Source of the DNA: HGM04593 sp045654885
Lineage (GTDB): Bacteria; Bacteroidota; Bacteroidia; Bacteroidales; Bacteroidaceae
Assembly (NCBI GenBank): GCA_045654885.1
Contig: JAZOOF010000058.1
Coordinates: 62,001-126,000, forward strand
DNA length: 64,000 bases
Direction of reading: 5' to 3'
Each line of letters starts with the position of its first letter. The first letter of the stretch is position 1. A program made the translations under genes and the position numbers. This document shows positions 35,314 through 44,064 of this stretch, piece after piece. The notes beneath the pieces are model-generated. The model was given only the letters and a program-made list of their open reading frames with translations. It ran no database searches and was not told the DNA's origin.

Positions 35314-35997
35314 ATGCAACGCTACTCATTGATTACCGAAAAGTTCCCGCGCGAATTCCTTTTGCTGCAAGGTACGGGTTGCCGATGGAAAAAGTGCACC
35401 TTCTGCGACTACTATGACGATGCAAGCGACTCGCCTTTCGAGACAAACCGCAAGGTGCTGGAACAGGTGACGGGCAAGTATGGCGTACTGGATATCATAA
35501 ACTCGGGCTCGGCAATGGAACTTGATGACGAAACCATTGAGTTGATAAAGGAGATTGTTGTTGCAAAGGAAATCAAGACAATATGGTTCGAGGCACATTA
35601 CATGTATCGCAACCGCCTTCAGGAGTTTGCAAGGCAATTTGCACCGGCTACAGTAAAATTCCGTTGCGGAGTTGAAAGTTTCGACGCAACCCTGCGCTCA
35701 AGCTGGGCAAAAGGAATCCCTGCAAGCGTGACAGCAGCCGATGTGGCAAAGTATTTCAAAGGCATATGTCTGCTATGCTGCACTGTGGGCGACAGCAAGG
35801 AGAGAATCATTAGAGACATTGCCACAGCAAAGGAACACTTTGAGTATTTCAGTGTAAATCTCTTCTGCAACAACACCACCCCCGTCAAACGGGACGAAGA
35901 ACTTGCAGCCTGGTTTGTAAAGGAACTCTACCCCACATTAAAGACCGACAGGCAGATTGAGGTTCTCGTGGAGAACAGCGACCTTGGTGTGGGATAA
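35314..35997 (+). CDS. Small radical SAM protein with CX4CX2C motif, possible queuosine salvage enzyme
   Basis: 227 residues. N-terminal cluster motif TGCRWKKCTFCDYYDD: Cys23, Cys28 and Cys31, spaced CX4CX2C and not the usual CX3CX2C. Later blocks fit a partial TIM barrel: LDIINSGSAMELDDETIELI, IKTIWFEAHYMYR, VKFRCGVESFDATLRSSWAKG and FEYFSVNLFCNNTTPVKRDEE. Placed one base after the queuosine-precursor transporter, hence probably translationally coupled. A role in converting imported queuine or a related base into a usable precursor (as proposed for the radical SAM queuine lyase QueL) is inferred from context, not shown by the sequence. A terminator follows at 36,069. Confidence 0.75.
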   Translation: MQRYSLITEKFPREFLLLQGTGCRWKKCTFCDYYDDASDSPFETNRKVLEQVTGKYGVLDIINSGSAMELDDETIELIKEIVVAKEIKTIWFEAHYMYRNRLQEFARQFAPATVKFRCGVESFDATLRSSWAKGIPASVTAADVAKYFKGICLLCCTVGDSKERIIRDIATAKEHFEYFSVNLFCNNTTPVKRDEELAAWFVKELYPTLKTDRQIEVLVENSDLGVG

Positions 35998-36039
35998 TAA
36001 AAGCGGAAAAGAGCATAAGCAGCTTCAATTCTGCCGTTT

Positions 36040-36060
36040 GGGTCAACACCTATATTTAAG
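36040..36060 (-). repeat. Solitary copy of the MITE end sequence
   Basis: The minus strand reads CTTAAATATAGGTGTTGACC, closely matching the inverted ends of the element at 57,696-58,148 (ATATAGATGTTGACCC). Only one end is seen here. Confidence 0.5.
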
Positions 36061-36068
36061 TCAAAATA

Positions 36069-36111
36069 AAAGCAATCAATCGCGTGTTACACAATTGATT
36101 GCTTTATTATT
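36069..36111 (+). terminator. Terminator after the radical SAM gene
   Basis: 12-bp stem AAAGCAATCAAT / ATTGATTGCTTT (36069-36080 with 36094-36105), then ATTATTTTTT. Confidence 0.8.
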
Positions 36112-36117
36112 TTTTAG

Positions 36118-36143
36118 AGATTCTTCGCTTACGCTCAGGATGA
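36118..36143 (-). repeat. Fragment of a TCATCCTGAGCG-type dispersed repeat
   Basis: On the minus strand TCATCCTGAGCGTAAGCGAA then GAATCT, an end of the widespread repeat type also found at 57,970, 61,889 and 62,068. It overlaps the 3' flank of aspS. Confidence 0.6.
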
Positions 36144-36152
36144 AATATGATT

Positions 36153-37913
36153 TTATTTCTCCTTTATATCTACAACTATATTCAACTCAGTCAACTGCTC
36201 GGGTTCGAGAACCGATGGAGCGTCAATCATTGTGTCGCGGCCCGAGTTGTTCTTTGGGAACGCGATACAGTCGCGGATTGAGTCGAGGCCTGCGAAGAGG
36301 CTCACCCAACGGTCGAGACCGTAGGCCAGACCACCGTGAGGGGGTGCACCGTACTTGAAGGCATCGAGCAACCAGCCGAACTGCTGCTGTGCACGCTCGG
36401 GGGTGAAGCCAAGGAGCGCGAACATCTTGTTCTGCAACTCGCTGTCGTAGATACGGATTGAGCCGCCACCGACCTCAACACCATTGATAATCATATCGTA
36501 GGCGTTTGCGCGAACGGCGCCCATGTCGGTATCGAGCAATGGGATATCCTCGGGCTTTGGTGATGTGAACGGATGGTGCATTGCCATATATCGACCCTCC
36601 TCCTCGCTGTACTCGAAGAGCGGGAAGTCAACAACCCAAAGGCAAGAGAACTTGTTTTTGTCGCGCAGGCCAAGCTGTGAAGCAACCTCCAAGCGGAGTT
36701 CGCAGAGCTGTTTGCGTGTCTTCATTGTGTCGTCACCGCTGAGGATGAGGATGAGGTCACCCGGCTCGGCATTGAAGGCCGCCTTCATTGCCTGCAGAAC
36801 ATCCTGTGTATAGAATTTGTCAACGCTTGACTTCACTGTGCCGTCGGCCTCCACACGTGCATATACCATACCTTTTGCGCCAATCTGTGGGCGGCGAACA
36901 AAGTCGGTCAAGGCATCAAGCTGTTTGCGTGTGTATGTAGCAGCACCCTTGGCGCAGATACCGCCAATATATTCGGCGCTGTCGAACACAGGGAAACCAT
37001 GGCCTTTCATGATGTCCATAAGCTCAACGAACTTCATCTCGAAGCGTGTATCGGGCTTGTCGCATCCGTAGTACTTCATTGCATCGTGCCATGTCATGCG
37101 TGGGAAAGCCTCGGTTAGCTCGACACCACGGATGGTCTTGAACAGGTGCTTTGCCATGCCCTCGAAGAGTGAAATCACATCCTCCTGCTCAACAAAACTC
37201 ATCTCGCAGTCAATCTGTGTAAACTCGGGCTGACGGTCGGCACGCAGGTCCTCGTCACGGAAACACTTCACAATCTGGAAGTAGCGGTCGAAGCCGGATA
37301 CCATGAGCAGCTGCTTGAAGAGCTGTGGGCTCTGTGGCAGAGCATAGAACTGACCCGGGTTCATGCGTGAAGGGACAACGAAGTCACGTGCACCTTCGGG
37401 GGTTGATGCAATGAGCATAGGTGTCTCAACCTCGATGAAGTTCATTGAGTCGAGATAACGGCGCACCTCCATTGTCATCTGGTGACGCAGTTCAAGATTC
37501 TTGCGTACTGCCTCACGACGAAGGTCAAGATAACGGTACTTCATGCGGATATCGTCGCCACCATCGGTGTTGTTCTCAATTGTGAAAGGAGGAGTTGCTG
37601 CCTCGTTGAGGATATTGAGCTCGCTAACGATGATTTCAATGTCACCGGTGGGGATATTGGCATTCTTGCTCTGACGCTCGCTGACAACACCTGTTGCCTG
37701 GATTACATATTCACGGCCAAGGTGTGAAGCCTTCTCGCAAAGTTCGGCATTTACATCCTCGCTGAATACAAGCTGGGTCACGCCGTAACGGTCGCGAAGG
37801 TCTACGAATGTCATACCACCCATCTTGCGCGCACGCTGTACCCAACCGCTGAGGGTAACTGTGCTGTTTACATCGGCCAACCTTAGTTCGCCACAAGTTT
37901 TTGTTCTGAACAT
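36153..37913 (-). CDS. aspS: Aspartyl-tRNA synthetase
   Basis: 586 residues, typical length of the bacterial enzyme. N-terminal OB-fold anticodon-binding domain (TVTLSGWVQRARKMGGMTFVDLRDRYG), class II motif 2 (YFQIVKCFRDEDLRADRQPEFTQID, read in two parts), the bacterial GAD insertion domain in the middle (about 285-400), and motif 3 (GLAYGLDRWVSLFAG). Charges tRNA-Asp. The bacterial-type Asp-only or Asp/Asn specificity cannot be decided. ATG at 37911-37913. It stands alone, divergent from clpC, and its 3' end is flanked by repeat remnants. Confidence 0.97.
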   Translation of the reverse strand: MFRTKTCGELRLADVNSTVTLSGWVQRARKMGGMTFVDLRDRYGVTQLVFSEDVNAELCEKASHLGREYVIQATGVVSERQSKNANIPTGDIEIIVSELNILNEAATPPFTIENNTDGGDDIRMKYRYLDLRREAVRKNLELRHQMTMEVRRYLDSMNFIEVETPMLIASTPEGARDFVVPSRMNPGQFYALPQSPQLFKQLLMVSGFDRYFQIVKCFRDEDLRADRQPEFTQIDCEMSFVEQEDVISLFEGMAKHLFKTIRGVELTEAFPRMTWHDAMKYYGCDKPDTRFEMKFVELMDIMKGHGFPVFDSAEYIGGICAKGAATYTRKQLDALTDFVRRPQIGAKGMVYARVEADGTVKSSVDKFYTQDVLQAMKAAFNAEPGDLILILSGDDTMKTRKQLCELRLEVASQLGLRDKNKFSCLWVVDFPLFEYSEEEGRYMAMHHPFTSPKPEDIPLLDTDMGAVRANAYDMIINGVEVGGGSIRIYDSELQNKMFALLGFTPERAQQQFGWLLDAFKYGAPPHGGLAYGLDRWVSLFAGLDSIRDCIAFPKNNSGRDTMIDAPSVLEPEQLTELNIVVDIKEK

Positions 37914-38235
37914 TATTGTATATATTTTTTAGTTTATTGCATTTTGCTCTTACTCACTGCGCAAAGGTGCGCTTACAAAGTGCGAAATTACAAAAAAAAC
38001 AAGGATTTTGCGTTATTCTTGGCAATAAATCACAAAATAAACCTGTCACACTACTTTTTTACAGCCATTTTGTTCATCAAACCATATTTTATTCTGTTTT
38101 TTTAATACTTTGGCACGGTTTTTGTAAGATACTTTATGAAAAAAGGTGGAAATAGTTGACTTTTATAAACTATCTTCGCGTCCTGAAACAACAGGACACG
38201 GATATTCACAAGATGTTAATTTGGAGGACTAAGAA
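37914..38235. promoter_or_regulatory. Divergent aspS/clpC promoter region (322 bp)
   Basis: Contains TATCTTCG at 38171-38178 for clpC (context ACTATCTTCGCG as before lon) and, on the minus strand, a TAATTTCG-type element near 37,983-37,990 for aspS. No heat-shock repressor inverted repeat of the CIRCE type is seen. Confidence 0.5.
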
Positions 38236-40785
38236 ATGAGAAACGAATTTTCGCAGAAAATAACGGAAATACTATCGTTGAGCAAGGAGGAGGCAACCCG
38301 CCTGCGCAGCAAGACAATAAACCCGGAGCACCTGCTCCTGGGCATCATACGCATGGAGAAATGCAGTGCAGTGGAGATTCTGTGCGGCATGGAGGTGGAT
38401 GTGATGGAAATCAAGCAGCGCATAGAGGAGCGAGTGAGCGAAGCTACGACAGCCGAGCTGCCATACAGCGATGATGTGGAGATGAGCATGAGCACAGCCC
38501 GCATTCTGCGCTTTGCAACGCTTGAGGCACGCTCAAGAAAAGTGAATGCCGATAGCGAGCACCTGCTGCTTGGCATACTGCGCGAGCGCAACAACGTGGC
38601 ATATGACATTCTTGACGCAAGCAGTGTCACATATCAGAAGGTGACCGACATCATAAAGTCAAAGATGCCCGACACTAACGGTGGCAACATAAATAACGGT
38701 TTTGGATTCACCGACCAGGACGATGACGACGAGGCATTGCCAAGCAACAGCAATGCAGGCAACGCACAGCAGACATACCAGAAGCAACAGACAAAGCCAT
38801 CGAACGACACACCTGTGCTCGATAGCTTTGGTGTCGACATGACAAAAGCGGCAGCCGAGGGCAAGCTCGACCCGGTCGTGGGGCGCGAAAAGGAGATTGA
38901 GCGCATATCGCAGATTCTGAGCCGCCGCAAAAAGAACAACCCCATCCTCATTGGTGAGCCGGGTGTTGGAAAATCGGCCATCGTGGAGGGTCTTGCGCAA
39001 CGCATTGTTGAACGCAAGACATCGCGCATGCTCTTTGACAAGCGCATTGTAGCACTTGACATGACAGCTGTTGTGGCAGGCACAAAGTACCGCGGACAGT
39101 TCGAGGAGCGTCTGAAGGCCATTATCAACGAGCTTGAGAACAATCCCAACATAATAATATTCATCGACGAGATACACACCATAATCGGCGCGGGCTCTAC
39201 CCCGGGTTCAATGGATGCAGCGAACATCCTGAAGCCATCGCTCGCGCGTGGACAGATACAGTGCATAGGTGCTACCACCATCGACGAGTACCGCAAGACC
39301 ATTGAAAAGGACGGTGCACTTGAACGCCGTTTCCAGAAGGTGCTTGTTGAGCCGACATCGGTGGAGGATACATTGGCGATATTGAAGAACATAAAAGAGC
39401 GTTACGAGAGCCACCACAATGTCACATATACCGACGAGGCACTGCTTGCGTGTGTCAAATTGACAGACCGCTACATAACCGACCGTTGTTTCCCCGACAA
39501 GGCCATTGACGCAATGGACGAGGCGGGTGCGCGCAAGCACATTACAACCATCGTTGTTCCAAAAGAGATTGAGGAGCAGGAGAAATTAATTGCAATAATA
39601 AACAAGGAGAAGAACGCAGCGGTAAAGAACCAGGATTTTGAGCATGCAGCCAACCTTCGCGACCGCGAGAAGGAGATGCAGAGCCAGCTCGCACAGATGA
39701 AGGCCGAGTGGGAGAAGAGCCTGACAGACAACCGCCAGACGGTTGACGACGAGGACATTGCGGGTGTTGTGTCAATGATTTCGGGAGTGCCCATGCAGCG
39801 CATGCAGCAGGACGAGTGGACACGCCTAAAAGGAATGCGCGCCGAGCTCACAAGCAAGGTCATTGCACAGGACAGCGCAATTGAAAAGCTCACCAAAGCA
39901 ATACAGCGCAGTCGTGTTGGCCTGCAGAGCCCCAACAAGCCAATAGGTACATTCATGTTCCTTGGCCCCACAGGTGTGGGAAAGACACTGCTTGCAAAGG
40001 AGCTTGCGAAGTTCATGTTCGGCAGTGCCGATGCACTCATTCGCATAGACATGAGCGAGTACATGGAGAAGTTCACCGTGTCTCGCCTTGTTGGAGCGCC
40101 TCCGGGATATGTAGGTTACGAGGAGGGTGGACAGCTCACCGAGCGAGTGCGCCGCCGTCCCTACTCCATTGTCCTACTTGATGAGATTGAGAAGGCACAC
40201 ACTGACGTGTTCAACCTCTTGTTGCAGGTAATGGACGAAGGTCGCTTGACCGACAGCTACGGTCGCACAGTCGACTTCCGCAACACCGTGCTCATTATGA
40301 CATCGAACGTGGGAACACGTGAGTTGAAGGACTTTGGCAGTGGCATTGGTTTTGCAAAGGATGAACGCGCCGGCGACAAGGAGTATTCACGTGCCGTGAT
40401 ACAGAAGGCATTGAACAAGCGCTTTGCGCCCGAGTTCATAAACCGCATTGACGAAATTATCAACTTCGACCAGCTTGGCAAGGAAGCCATCACCAGCATT
40501 GTTGACCTTGAATTGGCACACATCATCAAGCGTGTCACCGAACTTGGCTACGGCATTGAAATGACGTCAGAGTCAAAAAGTTTCCTTGCCGACAAGGGCT
40601 ACGACATACAGTACGGTGCGCGCCCATTGAAACGTGCATTGCAGAACTACGTGGAGGATGAGATTTCGGAACTGCTGCTCGACGGCGCACTGCAGCCGGG
40701 TGACACAATTGTTGTCGATTGCGCTCAGGGGGAGAACAAGCTCCGCTTTAACGTAAAGAAAAACGGAACCGATAATGCCGAATAA
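38236..40785 (+). CDS. clpC: ATP-dependent Clp protease ATP-binding subunit ClpC
   Basis: 849 residues. Two N-terminal Clp repeats (about 1-145; INPEHLLLGIIRMEK and ADSEHLLLGILRERN), first AAA+ with Walker A GEPGVGKS (240-247), a short middle region holding a UVR motif (AVKNQDFEHAANLRDREKEM), second AAA+ with GPTGVGKT (577-584), and C-terminal D2 small domain. The UVR motif and short middle domain mark ClpC and not ClpB. Unfoldase that feeds proteins to ClpP. The last 11 bases overlap the next gene's start. The protease subunit clpP is not in the window. Confidence 0.95.
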   Translation: MRNEFSQKITEILSLSKEEATRLRSKTINPEHLLLGIIRMEKCSAVEILCGMEVDVMEIKQRIEERVSEATTAELPYSDDVEMSMSTARILRFATLEARSRKVNADSEHLLLGILRERNNVAYDILDASSVTYQKVTDIIKSKMPDTNGGNINNGFGFTDQDDDDEALPSNSNAGNAQQTYQKQQTKPSNDTPVLDSFGVDMTKAAAEGKLDPVVGREKEIERISQILSRRKKNNPILIGEPGVGKSAIVEGLAQRIVERKTSRMLFDKRIVALDMTAVVAGTKYRGQFEERLKAIINELENNPNIIIFIDEIHTIIGAGSTPGSMDAANILKPSLARGQIQCIGATTIDEYRKTIEKDGALERRFQKVLVEPTSVEDTLAILKNIKERYESHHNVTYTDEALLACVKLTDRYITDRCFPDKAIDAMDEAGARKHITTIVVPKEIEEQEKLIAIINKEKNAAVKNQDFEHAANLRDREKEMQSQLAQMKAEWEKSLTDNRQTVDDEDIAGVVSMISGVPMQRMQQDEWTRLKGMRAELTSKVIAQDSAIEKLTKAIQRSRVGLQSPNKPIGTFMFLGPTGVGKTLLAKELAKFMFGSADALIRIDMSEYMEKFTVSRLVGAPPGYVGYEEGGQLTERVRRRPYSIVLLDEIEKAHTDVFNLLLQVMDEGRLTDSYGRTVDFRNTVLIMTSNVGTRELKDFGSGIGFAKDERAGDKEYSRAVIQKALNKRFAPEFINRIDEIINFDQLGKEAITSIVDLELAHIIKRVTELGYGIEMTSESKSFLADKGYDIQYGARPLKRALQNYVEDEISELLLDGALQPGDTIVVDCAQGENKLRFNVKKNGTDNAE

Positions 40786-41137
40786 CGCATCAGCAATAAA
40801 AAGATACAGCTACACAGAGTGCGAAAGGCTCATAGCGCAATGCTTCGGCAACGACAATATGATTGAAGCCACCCTTCGCTCATTCATCGACAATGGCATG
40901 GAGTGTAGCCGCAATGGCGCTGAGACAGAGAGTGATGCGCTTGGTTTCTTTACGTATGTTCTTGAATACACCACATACGTATTGAACGACGAAGTGATAC
41001 TTGTCATGAAGTTCAAGGATATAGCTGCCGAGGCTTTCAAAGCCTTGTGCAGCCTCTCCTCGGCCGAGAGCGACTATGTATGGGAACGCAGTTCAATGAC
41101 AAGAACAAAGTACAAGCATCTGTTTGAGAAGCATTGA
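40775..41137 (+). CDS. Hypothetical protein overlapping clpC
   Basis: 120 residues, not recognised. ATG at 40775 lies inside the last codons of clpC (11-bp overlap in another frame), so it is translated by coupling. Soluble, mixed alpha/beta; features YTECERLIAQCFGNDNMIEATLRSFIDNG and VLEYTTYVLNDEVILVMKFKD, with three Cys. No signal peptide or membrane segment. The overlap with clpC and the shared terminator at 41,194 suggest a product used with the ClpC machine, such as an adaptor or regulator; this is inference from position alone. Confidence 0.7.
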   Translation: MPNNASAIKRYSYTECERLIAQCFGNDNMIEATLRSFIDNGMECSRNGAETESDALGFFTYVLEYTTYVLNDEVILVMKFKDIAAEAFKALCSLSSAESDYVWERSSMTRTKYKHLFEKH

Positions 41138-41193
41138 CCAACACAGTGAGCGTAACGCAGCAATGCGCTTTTCAGTCACTCATTATCTGCCAA

Positions 41194-41228
41194 AATGTCA
41201 GTTATAGAACAACTGGCATTTTTTTTGT
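41194..41228 (+). terminator. Terminator of the clpC operon
   Basis: 10-bp stem AATGTCAGTT / AACTGGCATT (one wobble; 41194-41203 with 41211-41220) followed by TTTTTTTT. Just after it, 41,255-41,292 has a short GC-rich inverted repeat CTCCCCTG..CAGGGGAG of a common Bacteroidota repeat type. Confidence 0.85.
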
Positions 41229-41323
41229 TTATATGAGGTAGAGAGGTTATTATACTCCCCCAGCCCGCTCCCCTGCACAGGGGAGCAATAAGTACAATAC
41301 ATAAACTTAAAAAACTTAACAAT

Positions 41324-43372
41324 ATGCAGAAAGGAAACATTGGGGTAACTACTGAAAACATTTTCCCCGTAATCAAGAAATTCTTGTACAGCGACCACGA
41401 GATTTTTCTACGCGAGATTGTATCGAACGCAATTGATGCCACACAGAAATTGAAGACTCTGTACGAGAGAGGCGAGTTCAAAGGCGAGTTTGGCACACCA
41501 AGAGTAAGAGTTACGCTTGGCACAGACACCATCACCGTGAGCGACAACGGTATCGGTCTCACAGCCGAAGAGATTGAGAAGTACATCAACCAGATTGCCC
41601 TCTCGGGCGCTACAGATTTTCTTGAGAAATACAAGGACACAGCAAACAGCATCATAGGTCACTTTGGTCTTGGTTTCTACTCGGCATTCATGGTATCGAA
41701 GAAGGTTGAGATTGTGACAAAGTCATATCGCGACGGCGCACAGGCTGTTAAATGGAGCTGCGACGGCAGCCCCGAATACACTATTGAAGAGGTAGAGAAA
41801 GCCGAGCGCGGAACGGACATCATAATGTACATCGACGAGGACAGCAAGGAGTTCCTCAGCGAGAGCCGCATAAACGGAATTTTGAACAAATACTGCCGTT
41901 TCTTGCCTGTTGAGATTGCTTTTGGCAAAAAGAAGGAGTGGAAGGATGGCAAGCAGGTTGATACCGACGAGGACAACATCATCAACGACACAACCCCGCT
42001 GTGGACACGCAAGCCAAGTGAACTCAAGGACGAGGACTACAAGGAGTTCTACCGCAAGCTCTACCCCATGAGCGACGAGCCACTCTTCTGGATTCACCTG
42101 AACGTTGATTTCCCGTTCCACCTCACAGGTGTGCTCTACTTCCCAAAGGTAAAGAGCAACCTGGAGCTGCAGAAGAACAAGATTCTCCTCTTCTGCAACC
42201 AGGTATATGTGACCGACGAGGTACAGGGTATTGTACCCGACTTCCTCACATTGATGCACGGTGTGATTGACTCGCCGGACATCCCGCTGAACGTGTCACG
42301 CTCATACCTGCAGAGCGACTCTAACGTGAAGAAAATCTCTACATATATCTCAAAGAAGGTATCGGACCGTCTTGCACAGATTTTCAAGAGCGACCGCAAG
42401 GAGTTCGAGGAGAAGTGGAACGACCTGAAGATTTTCATCCACTACGGCATGCTCACCGAAGAGGATTTCTATGACAAGGCAAACAAGTTCTCGCTTTTGC
42501 AGGATACCGACGGAAAGATGTACACCTACGAGGAGTACAAGACACTTGTGGCAGCCGAGCAGACCGACAAGGATGGCAACGTCATCTACCTCTACTCCAA
42601 TGACAAGGAGAAGGAGTACAGCTTCATAGATAACGCAAAGAACAAGGGCTACAACGTGCTGTTGATGGATGGCCAGTTGGATGTGGCCCTCATCAGCCTG
42701 CTTGAGCAGAAGTTCGAGAAAACACGCTTCACACGTGTTGACAGCGACATCATCGACAACCTCATTGTAAAGGAGGATAGAAAGGAGAGCGTCATTGGCA
42801 CCGCACAGCGCGAGGTATTGACAGGTGTGTTCGAGAGCCAGTTGCCAAAGATGGAGAAGAAGGAGTTCCACGTTATGACACAGGCCATGGGCGAGACAGC
42901 AGCACCGGTGATGATTACACAGGCCGAGTATATGCGCCGCATGAAGGACATGGCAGCCATCCAGGGCGGTATGTCATTCTATGGCGAGATGCCCTACATG
43001 TACACTGTGCTGCTCAACGAGGAGCATCCGCTCATCAAGCGCGTGCTTGAGAATGCAGAGAGTGCTTGCGCCGAGAAGCTGCAGCCGTTGAACGCGCAGA
43101 CCGAGTCACTCGAGAGCCGCCGCAAGGCACTCTACGATGCACGCACAGGCAAGAAAGAGGAGGATGTTCCACAGAGCGAGAAGGACGAGCTCTTTGAGAT
43201 TGAGAAGGAGATTACCGCAGCCAAAAGCAACAAGGAGGGTATCCTTGCCGAGTATGCTGCCGGTGACAACACCGTGAAGCAGCTCATCGACATCACCCTA
43301 TTGCAGAACAACATGCTCACAGGCGAGGCGTTGAACAACTTTGTAAAGCGCAGCATTGAGCTGATGAAATAA
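41324..43372 (+). CDS. htpG: Chaperone protein HtpG (Hsp90)
   Basis: 682 residues. N-terminal GHKL ATPase: LREIVSNAIDATQKL, VSDNGIGLTAEEI, IGHFGLGFYSAFMVS; middle domain with LPLNVSRSYLQ-like segment IPLNVSRSYLQSD; C-terminal dimerisation domain (about 500-682). Bacteroidota HtpG proteins are somewhat longer than the E. coli protein (624), with extra sequence at the C-terminal part, as here (RRKALYDARTGKKEEDVPQS). Cytosolic ATP-dependent chaperone. Sits next to the clpC operon but has its own strong terminator and a 95-bp gap after the clpC terminator, so it is probably a separate transcript. Confidence 0.96.
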   Translation: MQKGNIGVTTENIFPVIKKFLYSDHEIFLREIVSNAIDATQKLKTLYERGEFKGEFGTPRVRVTLGTDTITVSDNGIGLTAEEIEKYINQIALSGATDFLEKYKDTANSIIGHFGLGFYSAFMVSKKVEIVTKSYRDGAQAVKWSCDGSPEYTIEEVEKAERGTDIIMYIDEDSKEFLSESRINGILNKYCRFLPVEIAFGKKKEWKDGKQVDTDEDNIINDTTPLWTRKPSELKDEDYKEFYRKLYPMSDEPLFWIHLNVDFPFHLTGVLYFPKVKSNLELQKNKILLFCNQVYVTDEVQGIVPDFLTLMHGVIDSPDIPLNVSRSYLQSDSNVKKISTYISKKVSDRLAQIFKSDRKEFEEKWNDLKIFIHYGMLTEEDFYDKANKFSLLQDTDGKMYTYEEYKTLVAAEQTDKDGNVIYLYSNDKEKEYSFIDNAKNKGYNVLLMDGQLDVALISLLEQKFEKTRFTRVDSDIIDNLIVKEDRKESVIGTAQREVLTGVFESQLPKMEKKEFHVMTQAMGETAAPVMITQAEYMRRMKDMAAIQGGMSFYGEMPYMYTVLLNEEHPLIKRVLENAESACAEKLQPLNAQTESLESRRKALYDARTGKKEEDVPQSEKDELFEIEKEITAAKSNKEGILAEYAAGDNTVKQLIDITLLQNNMLTGEALNNFVKRSIELMK

Positions 43373-43469
43373 TATGCAAGGGCGAACGCATCGGTTCGTC
43401 CAAGAAATTCTCATATAAATATCATATCAACCACAAAAAGGAGATATCTAATATTGAGAATATAACATC

Positions 43470-43508
43470 AAAAGAGGTCTGAACAATTTTTTTGTTCAGA
43501 CCTCTTTT
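43470..43508 (+). terminator. Strong terminator after htpG
   Basis: Perfect 17-bp stem AAAAGAGGTCTGAACAA with its complement (43470-43486 with 43492-43508), TTTTT loop; the 3' arm ends in TCTTTT. Confidence 0.9.
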
Positions 43509-43666
43509 GATTAATTTATGACAAAAAGGATTGTAATACACCAATTATCGGCAAAAAGTAAATACTTTTCAAAATCAAATATTACCACACAACAATTGAT
43601 TGCTGTAGCAAGGAAAAGGAATCATAAAATAATGGAGGTAAACTTTATATTTAGATTCATTTAATA

Positions 43667-43674
43667 TATCTTTG
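43667..43674 (+). promoter_or_regulatory. -7 promoter element of the candidate RNA
   Basis: TATCTTTG, a perfect Bacteroidota -7 element, the same as before tRNA-Thr. The -33 region (around 43,644) has TTTA in place of TTTG. Confidence 0.6.
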
Positions 43675-43681
43675 TAACGGT

Positions 43682-43989
43682 CAAACAAAAGAGACCAGAC
43701 ATATTAAGGCGTTTACTACGCTTTGGTTTTGACGATCTGAAATCGTAGGAAAATTTCAAATTGTTTGTCAAGAACAAAGCAACGTGAATGCCCCAAAGGT
43801 GTGTTATGCACATACCTAAAATACCCGTACAGCCATTGGTGTACTCAAACACAATTGGCAACTATTGGTATAAAGGTTTGTTATACATATCGGCGTGGGG
43901 CTTATACGTTGCTCGTTTCGACAAACAGGGCAATTCCTACGAGCCTCAGATCGTGAAGCGAGCGACAGTACAAGGCTTCACGCTTTTTT
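43682..43989 (+). ncRNA. Candidate structured non-coding RNA or long riboregulatory leader
   Basis: Framed by a TATCTTTG promoter and an intrinsic terminator. Nested helices form a long rod: 43732-43740 with 43946-43954 (9 bp), 43743-43751 with 43934-43942 (9 bp), 43762-43769 with 43920-43927 (8 bp), 43779-43785 with 43906-43912 (7 bp), 43790-43794 with 43897-43901 (5 bp). The rod is capped by three hairpins: 43798-43816 (7 bp), 43832-43859 (7 bp, one bulge) and 43868-43886 (6 bp). A small 5' hairpin lies at 43706-43723. The first helix shares three bases with the terminator stem, so the two compete at the edge. No family recognised: it lacks tmRNA, RNase P and SRP RNA signatures, and the branched cap is unlike a plain 6S rod. 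Confidence 0.65.
43952..43989 (+). terminator. Intrinsic terminator of the candidate RNA
   Basis: 8-bp stem CGTGAAGC / GCTTCACG (43952-43959 with 43975-43982) followed by CTTTTTT. Confidence 0.8.
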
Positions 43990-44064
43990 ATGCCATATAG
44001 CAAACAGAAGAGTAACCGATAGTTATCGTAGCCTTTGACTATCACATTCAATGAAAGTCAAAAG

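Noticed and set aside
43682..43989. tmRNA, RNase P RNA or SRP RNA
   Set aside because: Characteristic conserved stretches and terminal pairing of these RNAs are absent.
43788..44000. 70-codon ORF across the structured RNA
   Set aside because: Pairing of helices and the terminator explain the sequence better; ORF runs through the terminator and has no promoter spacing or motif.
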